Source of the DNA: Yaniella sp. | GTDB lineage: Bacteria > Actinomycetota > Actinomycetes > Actinomycetales > Micrococcaceae | Length of the DNA: 64,000 bases | Assembly: GCF_030453185.1 (NCBI RefSeq) | Contig: NZ_JAKDKW010000002.1 | Span: 22,229-86,228, forward strand | Direction of reading: 5' to 3' | Shown: one piece after another, positions 53,833-63,030 of the stretch | How the letters are laid out: every line of letters starts with the position of its first letter | Position numbering within the stretch: the stretch's first letter is position 1 | Position numbers and translations under genes: made by a program | The notes under the pieces: generated by a model | The model's database searches: none | The model's input: only the letters and a program-made list of their open reading frames with translations | Told to the model about the DNA's origin: nothing

Positions 53833-54669
53833 CTAGGCTCCAACACGGAAGCGTGCAAATGAAACTGCTTTTGTGCCGGCTTCTTCCAGAACACCACCCA
53901 CGGTGTTCTTGGTATCTTTGGCGAATGGCTGGTCCAACAGGACAACGTCTTTGAAGTAGCCGGTCAAACGGCCTTCAATGATGTTTTGCATGGCGCGTTC
54001 AGGCTTGCCTTCAGCACGAGCTGTTTCTTCTGCGATGCGACGCTCGTCCGTAACGATGTCTTCTGGGACTTCGTCACGGTTGAGGTATGTCGGGCTCATT
54101 GCAGCAATGTGGACGGCAACATCGTGTGCTGCGGTTTGGGCTGCTTCGCTGTCTGCATCCACGGCAAACAGAACGCCAACCTGGGCTGGCAGATCTGCCG
54201 AAGTGCGGTGCAGGTACGGGTCAACGTAGGCACCTTCGAGACGTGCCAAACGACGAACTTCGACCTTTTCGCCGAGCAGCGCGCCTTCTTCTTTAACGTA
54301 TTCACTCAGTGGGTTGCCGTTGTAGTCGGCAGCCAGCAAGGCGTCTACGTTGTCTACACCGGAGGAAACAGCAACGTTCAAGACGGTGTTGCTGAGTTCG
54401 ATAAATTTATCGGATTTAGCAACGAAGTCAGTTTCAGAGTTCACTTCGATCATGATGCCGACACCGTCATTGACGGTGGCAGCAATCAAACCTTCTGCAG
54501 CTGCACGACCTTCGCGTTTGGAAGCGCCCTGCAGGCCTTTGACACGAATGATTTCCATGGCCTTGTCGACATCGCCATCAGCTTCGTCGAGAGCCTTCTT
54601 GACGTCCATCATGCCCGCGCCGGTACGCTCGCGCAGGGCCTGGATGTCCTTGACTGTGTAGTTCGCCAT
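53833..54669 (-). CDS. tsf: Elongation factor Ts
   Basis: Guanine nucleotide exchange factor for EF-Tu (278 residues). MANYTVKDIQALRERTGAGMMDVKKAL and VNSETDFVAKSDKF are the standard signatures. Length and position after rpsB are typical. Confidence 0.97.
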   Translation of the reverse strand: MANYTVKDIQALRERTGAGMMDVKKALDEADGDVDKAMEIIRVKGLQGASKREGRAAAEGLIAATVNDGVGIMIEVNSETDFVAKSDKFIELSNTVLNVAVSSGVDNVDALLAADYNGNPLSEYVKEEGALLGEKVEVRRLARLEGAYVDPYLHRTSADLPAQVGVLFAVDADSEAAQTAAHDVAVHIAAMSPTYLNRDEVPEDIVTDERRIAEETARAEGKPERAMQNIIEGRLTGYFKDVVLLDQPFAKDTKNTVGGVLEEAGTKAVSFARFRVGA

Positions 54670-54744
54670 TACAGATATCCCATTCCTTGGATGTTCGTTG
54701 CGGGAGTCACCCGCGAGTCTAAAAACGAAACGTAGTTGTGTGGA

Positions 54745-55647
54745 CTAGTGGTCTTCCTTGGCTACAGGCTGCTCGCCTTCAGGTGTGGCGCCAACTTCTT
54801 CTGCAATTTCCACAGTTTCTTCGTCAACTGGAGCTGCCGTCTGATCTGCAGCTTCTTCAGTCTGTTCTGTGGCTTCTTCGGCCTGTCCGGATTCCAACAG
54901 TTCGCGCTCCCACTCAGCCATTGGCTCTTCGGCCGCACCGGCTTTGCCCTTGCCCTGGTTGCGAACCATGAGACCGTCTGCAACAGCATCGGCAATGACG
55001 CGTGTCAACAGGGCGACGGAGCGGATCGCGTCGTCGTTACCTGGGATCGGGTAGGTGACTTCGTCTGGATCAGCGTTGGTGTCTAGGATCGCTACAACAG
55101 GAATACCGAGCTTGACGGCCTCGTCGATTGCCAGGTGTTCCTTCTTGGTGTCAATGACCCACACAGCAGACGGTGTGCGAGTCATATTGCGGATGCCGCC
55201 CAAGTTGGACTGCAGTTTGTCGAGCTCACGACGAAGCAGCAACAGTTCCTTCTTAGTATGGCCAGAGCCAGCTACGTCGTCGAAGTCAATTTCTTCGAGC
55301 TCTTTCATTCGCTCAACGCGCTTGGAAACGGTTGCGAAGTTGGTGAGCATACCGCCCAACCAGCGGTGGTTGACGTACGGCATGCCGACGCGCGTAGCTT
55401 GTTCGGCGATTGCTTCTTGAGCCTGCTTCTTAGTCCCTACGAACAGGATGTTCCCACCGTGTGCGACAGTTTCTTTGACAAACTCGTATGCACGGTCAAT
55501 GAATGACAGGGACTGCTGCAGGTCAATAATGTAAATGCCGTTGCGCTCGGTGAAGATGAAGCGTTTCATCTTCGGGTTCCAACGACGAGTCTGGTGGCCG
55601 AAGTGGACACCAGAGTCCAGCATTTCACGCATAGTTACGACTGACAT
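54745..55647 (-). CDS. rpsB: 30S ribosomal protein S2 (canonical copy)
   Basis: A 300-residue S2: residues 1-251 are the conserved body ([57 protein letters not shown]) and the last ~50 are an acidic Glu/Thr/Ala-rich tail common in Micrococcales. ATG follows AAGGAGC. It is in the universal rpsB-tsf order, so this is the ribosomal copy. A 7-bp stem-loop lies just upstream of the ribosome binding site. A second S2-like gene lies 316 bp upstream. Confidence 0.97.
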   Translation of the reverse strand: MSVVTMREMLDSGVHFGHQTRRWNPKMKRFIFTERNGIYIIDLQQSLSFIDRAYEFVKETVAHGGNILFVGTKKQAQEAIAEQATRVGMPYVNHRWLGGMLTNFATVSKRVERMKELEEIDFDDVAGSGHTKKELLLLRRELDKLQSNLGGIRNMTRTPSAVWVIDTKKEHLAIDEAVKLGIPVVAILDTNADPDEVTYPIPGNDDAIRSVALLTRVIADAVADGLMVRNQGKGKAGAAEEPMAEWERELLESGQAEEATEQTEEAADQTAAPVDEETVEIAEEVGATPEGEQPVAKEDH

Positions 55648-55963
55648 GGTCGCTCCTTCAAGGTTAATCCGCGTGCGGATTGGCCTTCTAGTTATCGGTT
55701 CAATATCAACAGCTGATTTTCTCAGCTTCCTAGCGTGAGAGCGATCTTCTCGGGGATCACCGTTGACCGGAATATTCCGGACCGAAAGGTGTCACTGCAG
55801 CCCTAAGGTGCACACCTCACGCGCGTAGTCAATTAGGCGCCCACACAGTAGGCGCATAATTGCTTCACCCAGCATACCCTATTGTGCAAACGCTTTTGCA
55901 CCTTCTGTGATGCTTTGCACACCAGATTATTCCTCGGTTCAGACCATCACGTCACAGGGCCAT
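55648..55963 (-). promoter_or_regulatory. rpsB leader/promoter region with hairpins
   Basis: This 316-bp gap has no gene I can support. AATCCGC-GT-GCGGATT (55666-55681) forms a stem about 10 nt upstream of the rpsB Shine-Dalgarno, and CCGGAATATTCCGG (55767-55780) is a perfect 14-bp palindrome. TAGGCGC is repeated at ~55834 and ~55850. The stems could belong to an S2-autoregulated leader; with two S2-like proteins next to each other, both could bind it. No clear -35/-10 pair was identified. Confidence 0.45.
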
Positions 55964-57148
55964 TCAGGGATTGCTCATTGCTGGCAGATCAAACTCGATA
56001 TCGCTTCCTCGTTTATTCTTCAACTCGACTTCCCAAAATAACTCACCGTTCTTTTCCTCAAGCTCGATCGATTCGAAGACGGCGGTGGGGTGCAATCCAC
56101 GTGCCTGTTGCACGGCCGCAGCCAGAGAGACGGATACCCGTTGTGATCGACCGATCTCCTCGTCATCATCCTCGGTCTCGCCAAGAGCAATTTCGCCGCT
56201 CGTTGTCACCTCGAGCTCGTACAAAATCCCAGTCGAAACCACTTCGACCTCATATTCGGATCCGTCGTCCTCTCGTTCAACTTCAACAATGACACCCTGG
56301 CGATACTGCTTTAAGACAGCTTCAATAATGTCGAGAACTTCTTGGTAGCTCTCATGATGTGTGCTTGAAGTCGGGACTTGCATCTTGCCTGGCGCCAACA
56401 GTTCGCGTTCCCATTCAGTCATGGGCTCTTCAGCGGCACCGGTTTCGCCCTTGCCCTGGTTGCGGGCTATCAGGCCGTCAGCAACAGCATCGGCAATCAC
56501 CCGGGTCAATAGCTCGACAGAGAGAATCGCGTCATCATTACCCGGGATCGGGTATGAGACCTCGTCTGGGTCAGCGTTGGTATCCAAGATGGCCACAATA
56601 GGAATGCCTAGTTTATTGGCTTCTTTGACCGCTAGGTGTTCGCGTTCTGTGTCAACAATCCAAACAGCAGACGGTGTACGCGTCATGTTGCGGATACCGC
56701 CAAGGTTGGCGCGCAGTTTGGTCAGTTCACGCTTGAGCAGCAGCAGTTCTTTCTTGGTGCGGCCGGAACCAGCTACGTCGTCGAAGTCAATTTCTTCCAG
56801 CTCTTTCATCCGCTCAACACGTTTGGAAACAGTGGCGAAGTTGGTGAGCATACCGCCCAACCAACGATGGTCTACGTATGGCATGCCAACACGTGTAGCT
56901 TGCTCAACGATCGAGCTTTGAGCTTGCCTCTTGGTGCCCACAAAGGCAATAGTTCCACCGTGCGCAACGGTTTCTTTGACGAACTCATAGGCACGGTCAA
57001 TGAACGACAAGGACTGCTGCAGGTCAATAATATAAATGCCATTGCGTTCTGTCAGGATAAAACGTTGCATCTTCGGGTTCCAGCGACTTGTCTGGTGGCC
57101 GAAGTGGACACCGGTATTCAACATTTCCCGCAGGGTTATGACAGCCAT
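55964..57148 (-). CDS. Ribosomal protein S2 paralogue fused to two PepSY-like domains
   Basis: A 394-residue protein. Residues 1-251 form a complete S2 body differing from the neighbouring RpsB at about 36 positions by my count (roughly 86% identical), with no gaps. At residue 252, where RpsB enters its acidic tail, the sequence changes to a short linker (to ~266) and then two beta-rich segments that look like PepSY domains: 267-324 ([38 protein letters not shown]) and 338-394 ([36 protein letters not shown]), joined by an acidic stretch. There is no signal peptide, though PepSY domains are usually exported. ATG 57148 follows GGAGGAG; 43 further open codons upstream are not needed. The reading frame is intact and the differences look functionally conservative, so it appears to be expressed. 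Role unknown: an alternative ribosomal protein or an off-ribosome S2. Confidence 0.88.
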   Translation of the reverse strand: MAVITLREMLNTGVHFGHQTSRWNPKMQRFILTERNGIYIIDLQQSLSFIDRAYEFVKETVAHGGTIAFVGTKRQAQSSIVEQATRVGMPYVDHRWLGGMLTNFATVSKRVERMKELEEIDFDDVAGSGRTKKELLLLKRELTKLRANLGGIRNMTRTPSAVWIVDTEREHLAVKEANKLGIPIVAILDTNADPDEVSYPIPGNDDAILSVELLTRVIADAVADGLIARNQGKGETGAAEEPMTEWERELLAPGKMQVPTSSTHHESYQEVLDIIEAVLKQYRQGVIVEVEREDDGSEYEVEVVSTGILYELEVTTSGEIALGETEDDDEEIGRSQRVSVSLAAAVQQARGLHPTAVFESIELEEKNGELFWEVELKNKRGSDIEFDLPAMSNP

Positions 57149-57326
57149 CTTCGCTCCTCCAGCAGCCGGCACGGTCGCTGAGTAGTTATATATCCGAGTA
57201 GTTTTATAGAATTCGCAAAATTCACTCCCCAGCATACTGTGTTCACAAGACATGCGGCTTTGAAAACTTTTCCACAATTGGCCAGTTCAAGTCCCACACT
57301 TCTTGCCGGACTAGCAAAGTAAGAGC

Positions 57327-57941
57327 ATGCAATACACTTCAACAGCGGCATCACCACCCGATCCTCGTGTCTCCAGGTCACTGGTGGTCGTCATGCTCCA
57401 AGCATTGCTGCTGGGGCTCTTCTTTCAGCCGATTCCCGCAGCCAATGCTTCAGGCATACACACGGATGCATCACATACCACTGGCGCGTGGGTGCCGCCC
57501 GTCGAAGGGGCTGATGAGTCTGCTGTGCAGGAAGCATTCATTCCACCAAGTATGCCGTGGTCGGCCGCTCACCGTGGCATCGACATCGCCGCACCGACGG
57601 CGGAAGTCGTTGCTCCTGGCGGTGGTGAAGTCACCTTTGCTGGTGTCGTCGTCGACCGGCCTGTCATCAGCATTCGCCATGACAACGGGCTCATCTCATC
57701 CTTGGAACCGATTGAATCCGACCTAGCCGTTGGAGACCCAGTATCGCAAGGTCAGGTTGTTGGCAATATCTCCGCTAACCAGCAACACTGTGACAACCAG
57801 TGTGTGCACTGGGGTGTTCGGAAACCGGACGCCTGGCAAATTGGCTCGACCCTGCGGGATTTATATATCGACCCGGCCTTCCTCCTGGGCTGGAGTAAGC
57901 CGTCAATTTTATGGCCGGTACATTCTGATCCGCCGTCCTAG
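57327..57941 (+). CDS. M23-family peptidase-like exported protein
   Basis: A 204-residue LytM/M23-type protein with an N-terminal hydrophobic signal or anchor (LVVVMLQALLLGLFF, residues ~19-33). AAHRGIDIAAPTAEVVAPGGG provides the first metal motif (His82, Asp86). The second motif, HxH in active enzymes, reads Cys159-Val-His161 in NQCVHWGVR, so one ligand is replaced by Cys, as also happens in some actinobacterial family members. It may be a weak endopeptidase or a non-catalytic activator acting on peptidoglycan. A gene of this type commonly lies divergently beside rpsB. Confidence 0.8.
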   Translation: MQYTSTAASPPDPRVSRSLVVVMLQALLLGLFFQPIPAANASGIHTDASHTTGAWVPPVEGADESAVQEAFIPPSMPWSAAHRGIDIAAPTAEVVAPGGGEVTFAGVVVDRPVISIRHDNGLISSLEPIESDLAVGDPVSQGQVVGNISANQQHCDNQCVHWGVRKPDAWQIGSTLRDLYIDPAFLLGWSKPSILWPVHSDPPS

Positions 57942-59056
57942 GAGGTCCGACGGGTACGACGTTGATGAATGTCTTCAGCTAAGTCCACAAGCACTTTGGC
58001 GGAGTCATCCCAACGAAAGGTCTGGGCCTGCCGTACAGCACCGATAGATGCGCGGACAAATGCTTTGTCATCCTCTAACGCAAGGACTGCATCCGCTACT
58101 TGACGGCTAACGTGTTCAGACTCGATATCTACAAACTGCGCGCCAGGATTGGTACGGCCACCAATCTCCTGAAATATTTCTAAGTTCGATAGAACTACAG
58201 GGGTCCCCTCTGCCATGGCCTCGGCTACGGGCAGCCCGTAGCCTTCAGACCGCGACGTCGTGACTAACGCAGTGGCCTCTCGGAGCAGGTTTCGGTATCC
58301 AATATCATCGATACCGTCATGGAAATACAGCTGGCCTGTTTCAACCCCATGAGCATGAGCGAAGTCGAGGTATTCCTGTCGCCGTTCCTCGGTTATACGG
58401 GAGCACAAATGCAGCTGATACTCCGGAAGATATTGCAGTGCACTAATCACGGTTTCCACGTTTTTGTACTCCATGAAGGAGCCCATGTAGATCAACGTTT
58501 TTTCTCGTGGCCCAGCAGGATCGCGTGCATGATCAAGCTCTGGTGGCGCATTGGAAATCACGTGTACAGGCCGGCTAGTCAGATGATGTTTGCGAATCAA
58601 CCGTTGCGACGTTTTGGAGACGGTGGCGACGGCATCAGCCCCATTAAGCAATAGACGTTGCGGCGCGTAGGTGAGGTGATACAAGTACCAGAGCCCTCGC
58701 ACTGGCTGGGAAAGATTCCGCGGAGGGCTCCGGTGCTGGTAGTAAATCAGATCATGTAGCGTTAAAATCAGCCCAAAGTCACGGCCGGCGGAACCCATCG
58801 TTTGCATCGGAGAAAAGACTACGTCCGGCTGATAAGCGTTAAGTTTCAACGCTGCCATGGGTTCGCTCACGGATGTCGGGGCGTGGAACTCTACGACATC
58901 CACGTTCTGGGGCAAGAGATCACGCTGCGCCGAATCGTGGATGATTATCGTGGGGTTTGTCAGTTGTGCCACTGCATGGATCAATGAGTGGCTAAAGCGT
59001 GAGATTCCGTCATGAAAGTCGGTTCTGATATACCGGCCATCCATGAAAAATCTCAT
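57938..59056 (-). CDS. GT4-family glycosyltransferase
   Basis: A 372-residue GT-B fold glycosyltransferase family 4 enzyme. The N-terminal half binds acceptor (MDGRYIRTDFHDGISRFSHSL); the C-terminal half has LIYMGSFMEYKNVETVISAL and SEGYGLPVAEAMAEGTPVVLSN with the EX7E donor-sugar motif. ATG 59056 follows GGGGGAG; the frame upstream to 59209 overlaps the tRNA region and is rejected. Probably cytoplasmic-face membrane-associated, making a cell-envelope glycan. Sugar and acceptor unknown. Confidence 0.85.
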   Translation of the reverse strand: MRFFMDGRYIRTDFHDGISRFSHSLIHAVAQLTNPTIIIHDSAQRDLLPQNVDVVEFHAPTSVSEPMAALKLNAYQPDVVFSPMQTMGSAGRDFGLILTLHDLIYYQHRSPPRNLSQPVRGLWYLYHLTYAPQRLLLNGADAVATVSKTSQRLIRKHHLTSRPVHVISNAPPELDHARDPAGPREKTLIYMGSFMEYKNVETVISALQYLPEYQLHLCSRITEERRQEYLDFAHAHGVETGQLYFHDGIDDIGYRNLLREATALVTTSRSEGYGLPVAEAMAEGTPVVLSNLEIFQEIGGRTNPGAQFVDIESEHVSRQVADAVLALEDDKAFVRASIGAVRQAQTFRWDDSAKVLVDLAEDIHQRRTRRTS

Positions 59057-59178
59057 CGTTACTCCCCCAGAATTCTCTTCCGCTGCGGCATTCCGACAGG
59101 GGGGAACAACACAGCGGAGATGGAAACATGTTCTGTTCCCACGTATGTTCAACCAGCTCAGATAGACCGATCCAATCG

Positions 59179-59252
59179 TAGGGTGTACCGGACTTGAACC
59201 GGTGACCAAAGGATTATGAGTCCTCTGCTCTAACCAACTGAGCTAACACCCC
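59179..59252 (-). tRNA. tRNA with CAU anticodon (Ile2 or elongator Met)
   Basis: A 74-nt cloverleaf on the minus strand: acceptor GGGGTGT pairs with ACACCCT (G1-U72 wobble), D-arm GCTC/GAGC, anticodon stem GAGGA/TCCTT with loop CTCATAA, variable TGGTC, T-arm ACCGG-TTCAAGT-CCGGT, discriminator A. CCA is not encoded. The CAU anticodon is shared by elongator Met and lysidine-modified Ile2; the GGACTCATAATCC loop region and TTGGTC variable arm resemble Ile2 tRNAs such as E. coli ileX, but identity elements are not decisive. Confidence 0.9.
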
Positions 59253-59318
59253 TCGCGTGTCTCTACACAGCGCAAGTTAACATTTGCAGCCAACGCTGTA
59301 GGGACACGATCACACAGT

Positions 59319-60536
59319 CTAGCGCAGCTTGGCTTCAGAAATCATTACTGAGACTTCGTCTGACGTAGCGCCGTGATATATCTTGTGAAGAATATCCATA
59401 ATTCTTTCATGATCGTGCTGAGACGCAAAATAGTGCGAGGCTTGCCCCATAGCTAGTTGTTCCTCCCGACTCGCACCAAGAACTGTATTCATTTTCCTGG
59501 CCATGTCTTCCGGATTATTCGGCTGAAATAAGTAGCCATTGACCCCTTCAGAGACTAAGTGTGGCAGTGCCATGGCATCAGTAAGCACAACCGGAGTTGA
59601 AGCGCTCATGGCTTCTAAAGAAGCGAGCGACTGCAACTCTGCTGTACAAGGTTGGGTAAAAACGTCTGCCCGAAGATACGCTTCACGGAGTTCTTCATCC
59701 GAGACCAGTCCTCGAAAAACAACACGATCCGCTACGCCGAGTTGATCTGCCAGTCGGCGTAAAGAATCTCGTAGTTCTCCGTCACCGATGATTTCGGCGT
59801 GAACGTTCAGATCGGGGTCTGTCATCGTCAAAGCCTTGAGCAAGACATCTACATTTTTCTCCACGGCGAGACGTCCGACGAACAGCGCCGTCGGGTGTGG
59901 GTGCCGGACAATAGATTCCTGTTCCTCCAGTTCGTATTTTACGACATCAATGCCGTTTGAAACAGGCACAACGTAATCCAGTCGCGCCTTGTCATTCATG
60001 TTGTCGGCCGATAGACGCGTGGGCGTCGTCACGACATTAGCTTTGCGCATCAGCCGTCCCATGTCGTACCAAGACCGCTTCGACACGATGTTTTTAAAGA
60101 ATTGCGGGCCGGGGATAAATGGATCCAAGTTTTCTGGCATGAAGTGATTAGTGCAGATGAGGCGAATACGACGACGTTCGGCTGAACTAATCGCAGCATC
60201 TCCGATCATGTAGTGACACTGGGCATGCACGACATCTGGCGACAGCTCCGAGACGAGGTTATCGATCACACGATTTGCATGCCGTGGCATGACCAATCGG
60301 TAGAACTCGTGTGTCGGTGCGGCATAGGACTTCAGCCGGTGCACGGTAGCTTCGTCATGATATTCAACAGTATCGGGGCCTCCTGTGTGATGAGGCGAAA
60401 CAACGTGAACATCGTAGCCACGTGCCGTAAGATTGGTGGCGAGTCGATAGCAGGACTTCGCCGCACCGTTCACATGCGGCGGGTAAGTATCGGCTGCGAT
60501 CAGCACACGAAACTTCGCTTTTTGGCCGTGAGACAC
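59319..60536 (-). CDS. GT4-family glycosyltransferase (mannosyltransferase-like)
   Basis: A 405-residue GT4 enzyme with ADTYPPHVNGAAKSCYRLATNL at the N-terminus, ALFVGRLAVEKNVDVLLKAL for the donor domain and ELQSLASLEAMSASTPVVLTD containing the EX7E motif. The overall look is that of actinobacterial GDP-mannose-dependent alpha-mannosyltransferases used in lipoglycan synthesis. The start is GTG 60536 with AGGAG 11 bases upstream. Together with the GT4 gene at 57938 and the CDP-alcohol transferase at 60672 it suggests envelope lipid/glycan synthesis. Confidence 0.86.
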   Translation of the reverse strand: MSHGQKAKFRVLIAADTYPPHVNGAAKSCYRLATNLTARGYDVHVVSPHHTGGPDTVEYHDEATVHRLKSYAAPTHEFYRLVMPRHANRVIDNLVSELSPDVVHAQCHYMIGDAAISSAERRRIRLICTNHFMPENLDPFIPGPQFFKNIVSKRSWYDMGRLMRKANVVTTPTRLSADNMNDKARLDYVVPVSNGIDVVKYELEEQESIVRHPHPTALFVGRLAVEKNVDVLLKALTMTDPDLNVHAEIIGDGELRDSLRRLADQLGVADRVVFRGLVSDEELREAYLRADVFTQPCTAELQSLASLEAMSASTPVVLTDAMALPHLVSEGVNGYLFQPNNPEDMARKMNTVLGASREEQLAMGQASHYFASQHDHERIMDILHKIYHGATSDEVSVMISEAKLR

Positions 60537-60671
60537 TACTGCACAACTCCTATGAATTTTAAAGCGTAATAACGATCATAAACCAGGATGATCCCGCAAC
60601 AATGCGTTTTGCCGAAGCCCAGCCGCGTGTTATCAACATTTCACCCAAACGTCGGAAGTCAGCATTGGTTC

Positions 60672-61331
60672 TTAGATCGATTGGAAAAACTTCTCCCTAT
60701 CCATCTTATTTCGTGGGTTTAGACCGGTCTTCCGCATTTTATGCGCCGCACGAATGCCTTGCGCAGCATAGTCGATGCAGGCCACAATATGTCCGCCGGC
60801 CCCGACCGCAAGAACGCCCGTTGCGATTGCACACCACAAGTCAGCATCGGCAAAGGGGGCCTCGGCAACGAGCAGGAGTGGTGCCCCTAGCATGAGGGCG
60901 GCGGTACGGGCCTTCCCGAGCATCGTAACTTGCATTTGAGGAGTGCCTGCGTACACAGTCAGCATCAACCCGGCCAGCACGAGATCCGGTACAACGAGCG
61001 CGAACACCAGCCAAAGCGGAGCTAGGCCAGACAACACGATGGTAATGATAACGACCCAGAGTGAGAGCCGGTCGGCCAGCGGGTCCAACCATTTGCCAAC
61101 CGCAGAAACTTGATTGAGTTTTCTCGCAAGAAAACCATCGATCCAGTCTGTTGAGAACAGCACAATCAGGGTGATGAGTGCATCCCAATATTCGTCATGA
61201 AACATCAACCACACAAACACCGGGACCAATAGAAACCTGACAAAGGTCACCAGGTTGGGAATGGTCAGCCAGTCATCGCTGTCAGTGACTTCAGGGGCAT
61301 TGCCCGACTCTGAGTTCACTGGCCGATCCAT
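60672..61331 (-). CDS. CDP-alcohol phosphatidyltransferase family protein
   Basis: A 219-residue membrane enzyme with the complete motif DG-x2-AR-x8-G-x3-D-x3-D (IDGFLARKLNQVSAVGKW, then LDPLADR, residues ~65-88) and about five to six hydrophobic helices. It makes a phospholipid from a CDP-alcohol and CDP-DAG or similar; it could be a second PgsA, a cardiolipin or phosphatidylinositol-phosphate type synthase. It is a paralogue of the pgsA gene at 23.3 kb, not a duplicate. Confidence 0.87.
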   Translation of the reverse strand: MDRPVNSESGNAPEVTDSDDWLTIPNLVTFVRFLLVPVFVWLMFHDEYWDALITLIVLFSTDWIDGFLARKLNQVSAVGKWLDPLADRLSLWVVIITIVLSGLAPLWLVFALVVPDLVLAGLMLTVYAGTPQMQVTMLGKARTAALMLGAPLLLVAEAPFADADLWCAIATGVLAVGAGGHIVACIDYAAQGIRAAHKMRKTGLNPRNKMDREKFFQSI

Positions 61332-61369
61332 ATCAACCTCAAAACAAATTTTCCCTGCATCCCCACATG

Positions 61370-62257
61370 CTAACGGCGTCGTAGGCGACGCAACAAGACG
61401 GCTGCAGTCGTCACGGAAGCGCCCAAGACGGTAAGCGGCTGCCAGCGGCCTTTCACGTATTCAACACCGCCATTGACTCGCTCACCAGCGCGGGCTGCAG
61501 AGTGGTGCGGTGCCAGCGGTGAAGTCGCGTGTTCGACATTGTCCTGGGGAACATTGCCCGTTGCGTGGCGGGTGAATGTATTGAACTGTCCACGGTAGTC
61601 GGTCTTTTCGTCTACTCCGGAACGGATGTCGCCAAGGTGTCGACGGCGCAGTTCCATCCGGTGGCGAATTTGAGCTTCGGTTGGCTCAGTTTTCGGCAAG
61701 GACTCCGCAGCTTCGCCACGACGTACAGCACGCTTCTGTTCCTTCTTAGCTCGTTTGGCCTGCACTTTACGACGTTGAGCTTCTACAAGTTTTTGCTGAC
61801 GACGCTCTTCTTCAAGTCGATCAAATTCAACAGGGTCGAATGCGTTGCCTTTCAGCACGTAGCCGATGTCATGTTTGACGCCACGAATAATTTCAGGTTG
61901 CAAGAGAGGAAATCCGGAACGGACGACCATCGCTCCAACACCCAGCAGAATGAGCATGACAACGAATGCACCCAGCGCTACCCAAAGCGATGTTTGCCAA
62001 AGCGGCGCTTCTGACATAAATGCACCGATCAACGCCGTAACGAGCGCGATGAAAGTGATGGATCCAAAAACTAATCCGATGACGGCAATACCTACGCCGG
62101 CACCTGCACGGATTCCTTTGGCCTTGAGTTGACTACTCAGCAGCGACAGGTTGTCGCTCAACTGCTTTGGAACCAACCGGAAAATGGTCGATAACAGGTC
62201 AAGCAGCGAACTCATCCGAGTTTTCGTCGTCACCTGTGGTGAGCCGTTGATGGTCAT
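61370..62257 (-). CDS. Phage-holin-like (DUF1469/actinobacterial holin superfamily) membrane protein
   Basis: A 295-residue protein with an amphipathic N-terminus (LLDLLSTIFRLVPKQLSDNLSLLSSQLK), two adjacent membrane helices (GVGIAVIGLVFGSITFIALVTALIG, LWVALGAFVVMLILLGVGAMVV), a strongly basic coiled-coil stretch (residues ~165-205), and a C-terminal tail with a final hydrophobic segment and poly-Arg end (TAAVLLRRLRRR). The two-helix part matches the holin-like family found in Actinobacteria chromosomes; no other phage genes are nearby, so a membrane-organisation role is likelier than lysis. ATG follows AAGGTAG. Confidence 0.7.
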   Translation of the reverse strand: MTINGSPQVTTKTRMSSLLDLLSTIFRLVPKQLSDNLSLLSSQLKAKGIRAGAGVGIAVIGLVFGSITFIALVTALIGAFMSEAPLWQTSLWVALGAFVVMLILLGVGAMVVRSGFPLLQPEIIRGVKHDIGYVLKGNAFDPVEFDRLEEERRQQKLVEAQRRKVQAKRAKKEQKRAVRRGEAAESLPKTEPTEAQIRHRMELRRRHLGDIRSGVDEKTDYRGQFNTFTRHATGNVPQDNVEHATSPLAPHHSAARAGERVNGGVEYVKGRWQPLTVLGASVTTAAVLLRRLRRR

Positions 62258-62437
62258 TAGTCACTACCTTCGTACGTGTAATGCGGGCGAATCTATGATG
62301 CTATCTCCGACCAGTATAAACCGGACGATAACCATCTTTATATCTGTTCTAGTTTATTAGCCTGATGCTTCCAGTTTGTCAGAGCAACCTTTGAAGTTCG
62401 AGTCACCGTTCCACTCCAGCAGAAACATCGAGCCCCA

Positions 62438-62734
62438 CTAGAAGTCGGTGGACTGCACAATCCGCAATTTGGAGGACAGCAACTCAATCTCAGGCCTATT
62501 GGCCACGAGGCGTTCTACCTTGTTCAGCGTCTCCTCTAGATGAAGGCGATCACCGCTCACAGCCGAAACGCCCAAGCGAGAACGTCGATGCAAGGAAGCG
62601 TCTTCTACCTCAGCCGCAGATATCTGAAACTGTTTCCGGATGTCAGCGATTATTGGACGCACCATAGACCGCTTGCTCTTCAAAGAATGTACGTCCCCAA
62701 GCAAGATGTCGAATTCGTTCCAACCAATCCACAT
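62438..62734 (-). CDS. DUF503 family protein (YlxP-like)
   Basis: A 98-residue protein of the DUF503/YlxP family: MWIGWNEFDILLGDVHSLKS, KRSMVRPIIADIRKQFQISAAEV and VSAVSGDRLHLEETLNKVERLV. In most bacteria it sits between infB and rbfA; here it lies 21 kb away and alone. ATG 62734 has GGAAAG upstream. Function not established. The 180 bp between it and the holin-like gene (62258-62437) shows nothing recognisable. Confidence 0.82.
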   Translation of the reverse strand: MWIGWNEFDILLGDVHSLKSKRSMVRPIIADIRKQFQISAAEVEDASLHRRSRLGVSAVSGDRLHLEETLNKVERLVANRPEIELLSSKLRIVQSTDF

Positions 62735-63030
62735 AGCTACAGCTTTCCCCAGATTCCCACATTCAGCAATAGCTTCTTCTTCCCGTGCTGTTGTCGATAA
62801 AGTTGTTCAAAGAACCGACGCCACGACACACCATAATTGCTGAGAGTTCCATCAGAGGTTGGTGACCACGAGCTGATTACTTTCCAGGGCTTGAGCGGGG
62901 CATCAAGTGAGTGTATCCGAGCCATTAATCGGTGCGAACAGCTATTCTGAGCACCAACTACTCGCATACTCCGCGACCGCAAAAAGACGGCACCGGGGAC
63001 AAGAATTCTGCTGAGCCAGAGACCGATCGC
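62735..63030. other. Gene-free stretch before the insertion sequence
   Basis: About 300 bp with no coding region I can support; an 81-codon minus-strand ORF (62737-62982) has no recognisable motif and no ribosome binding site. It may hold the DUF503 promoter and debris at the insertion site. Confidence 0.4.

Noticed and set aside
54745-57148. Assembly duplication of rpsB
   Set aside because: The two copies differ at many amino acids and in their 3' ends, and the gap between them is unique sequence, so a simple assembly artefact is unlikely.
57149-57277. 43-residue N-terminal extension of the S2-PepSY protein as a signal peptide
   Set aside because: The extension has no hydrophobic core and the S2 start at 57148 has a strong GGAGGAG, so an exported form is not supported.
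62737-62982. 81-codon minus-strand ORF upstream of DUF503
   Set aside because: No recognisable motif or ribosome binding site.
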